This document shows, one piece after another, positions 4,410-5,262 of a stretch of DNA of 5,262 bases (within the stretch, counting starts at the first letter, position 1; each line of letters begins with the position of its first letter). The DNA comes from Desulfobulbaceae bacterium. GTDB taxonomy: Bacteria; Desulfobacterota; Desulfobulbia; Desulfobulbales; SURF-16. The DNA lies in NCBI GenBank assembly GCA_021160685.1, contig JAGHCC010000311.1, forward strand, positions 1-5,262, written 5' to 3'. Position numbers and translations under genes: made by a program. Below the pieces are notes generated by a model, which was given only the letters and a program-made list of their open reading frames with translations, ran no database searches and had not been told where the DNA came from.

Positions 4410-5262
4410 CTACCACTCCAGCCGCAACGTATTATCCAGTGCATTGGCTTTGGCAAGATTCACCCTGACCACATCACCGGGCTCAACCCGTACTCCCTGG
4501 TTGAGCGGCAGATCACTTTCCAGCAGGACATCTTTAATGACAACCTGAATCCGCCTCGGCTGAATTTCAAGGATCAGAACACTCAGCTTTTCGCCCACTC
4601 TTTTTTCCAGATATTTAAGCAGCCAGTAACGATGCCGCTGATAACGGACCTGGTTGGCCCGTGATAAAACCGCCAAAATCTTCCCGCCAAACTGTTTACA
4701 TTCGGCCAAAGTAAAAAGAGGCCCATTACCCTTGAGAACATTTACCAACTGATGCTGCATGATCATATCCAGCAGACGCCGAATCGGCGAAGTCAACGTG
4801 GTGTATTGCGACACACCCACCCCGCTGTGCAACTTGGGCTTGGTCGACAGTTCACCCCGGGAAAGATTTCTGCGCTGGCGGAAATTAAGGAAAAGATCTT
4901 TGTCATAGCCATGGATCAGTCGCCTGCGGGGTAATGCCTGGGAACGGTACAGGGCGGAAATTTCACGGTCGCAGAAATAGCTCGCGCCCATGCTGTTGGC
5001 CAACACCATAAATTCCGCGACCAGGGTTCGGCCCGGCGTATCAACCTCGTTTAGCCTTACATCAACATCGTCATCATGAACCGTGACATTCACATCGGGA
5101 ATCGGCAGCAACATGGCGCCGTTATCAATCCTGCGCTGCTGCAATTTGAGACTGAGAAGGGAAAGAATTTTCAGTTCCTCGTCATCTTCCAGCATTTCGT
5201 CAACCTGGCCATAGGTTAACCGCCTCTTAACCCGCACGACACTGCGCTGCACAGTATGATCA
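4410..5262 (-). CDS. RNB-domain (RNase II/RNase R family) exoribonuclease, C-terminal part
   Basis: The minus-strand frame ends at TAG (4412-4410) and is open to the right edge, giving 283 visible C-terminal residues. Although a GTG at 5252 could serve as a start, codons above it (D-H-T) continue the RNB pattern, so the gene is truncated by the window. Visible RNB elements are RVKRRLTYGQVDEML near residues 10-24, VAEFMVLANSMGA near 81-93, ALYRSQALP near 103-111, and SQYTTLTSPIRRLLDMIMQHQL near 151-172. This last is the arginine-bearing signature that contacts RNA near the active site. The catalytic Asp cluster lies off the edge. A C-terminal S1-like RNA-binding domain (about 223-283) ends at NTLRLEW. 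The family degrades RNA 3' to 5' processively. The usual Tyr/Trp after SPIRR/K is Leu here and the usual His a few residues on is Gln, with a His next to it, possibly a subfamily feature. Whether it is RNase II or R cannot be decided from this part. Confidence 0.92.
   Translation of the reverse strand, partial: DHTVQRSVVRVKRRLTYGQVDEMLEDDEELKILSLLSLKLQQRRIDNGAMLLPIPDVNVTVHDDDVDVRLNEVDTPGRTLVAEFMVLANSMGASYFCDREISALYRSQALPRRRLIHGYDKDLFLNFRQRRNLSRGELSTKPKLHSGVGVSQYTTLTSPIRRLLDMIMQHQLVNVLKGNGPLFTLAECKQFGGKILAVLSRANQVRYQRHRYWLLKYLEKRVGEKLSVLILEIQPRRIQVVIKDVLLESDLPLNQGVRVEPGDVVRVNLAKANALDNTLRLEW

Overview
The window is an ordinary bacterial chromosomal segment of about 50% GC with seven protein-coding genes, two of them cut by the window edges. 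It contains no rRNA, tRNA, CRISPR array or insertion sequence. The combination of a WD40-repeat protein next to a PP2C phosphatase, a DUF721/DciA-like protein, YchF, a short (185 aa) orotate phosphoribosyltransferase, a tiny dual-CXXC protein and an RNB-domain ribonuclease suggests a Desulfobacterota (former Deltaproteobacteria) genome. This placement is inferred from protein character, not from a search.

Layout. Positions 1-922 (+) hold the C-terminal part of a WD40 beta-propeller protein whose N-terminus lies off the left edge. Nine bases later, 932-1696 (+) encodes a complete PP2C-type Ser/Thr phosphatase, so the two probably form a signalling pair on one transcript. A convergent DUF721 gene, 2172-1693 (-), shares the palindrome TTAA with the phosphatase as overlapping stop codons. 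Its start codon abuts ten perfect copies of a 7-bp repeat (2173-2242). A divergent promoter region (about 2311-2340) separates it from ychF (2401-3495, +). Downstream of ychF lies a 90-bp array of ten 9-bp units arranged as a palindrome (3496-3585), followed by pyrE (3603-4160, +). A 56-codon gene for a small zinc-knuckle-like protein (4186-4356, +) comes next. The convergent 3' end of an RNB-family ribonuclease gene (4410 to the right edge, -) closes the window.

How the genes relate. WD40 plus PP2C is a plausible regulatory pair that reverses Ser/Thr phosphorylation. YchF (ribosome-associated ATPase), PyrE (UMP synthesis), the DciA-like protein (possible replicative helicase loading) and the RNB nuclease (RNA turnover) are housekeeping functions with no evident shared pathway.

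The most unusual content is non-coding. ychF is flanked on both sides by short TTGG-based periodic arrays, one of period 7 and one of period 9, each with ten units. The second is organised as five YTGG units followed by five CCAR units and can fold into a long hairpin between ychF and pyrE. I see no clear evidence of a new defence or mobile system. There is no gene-free stretch longer than 300 bases; the longest gap is 2173-2400.
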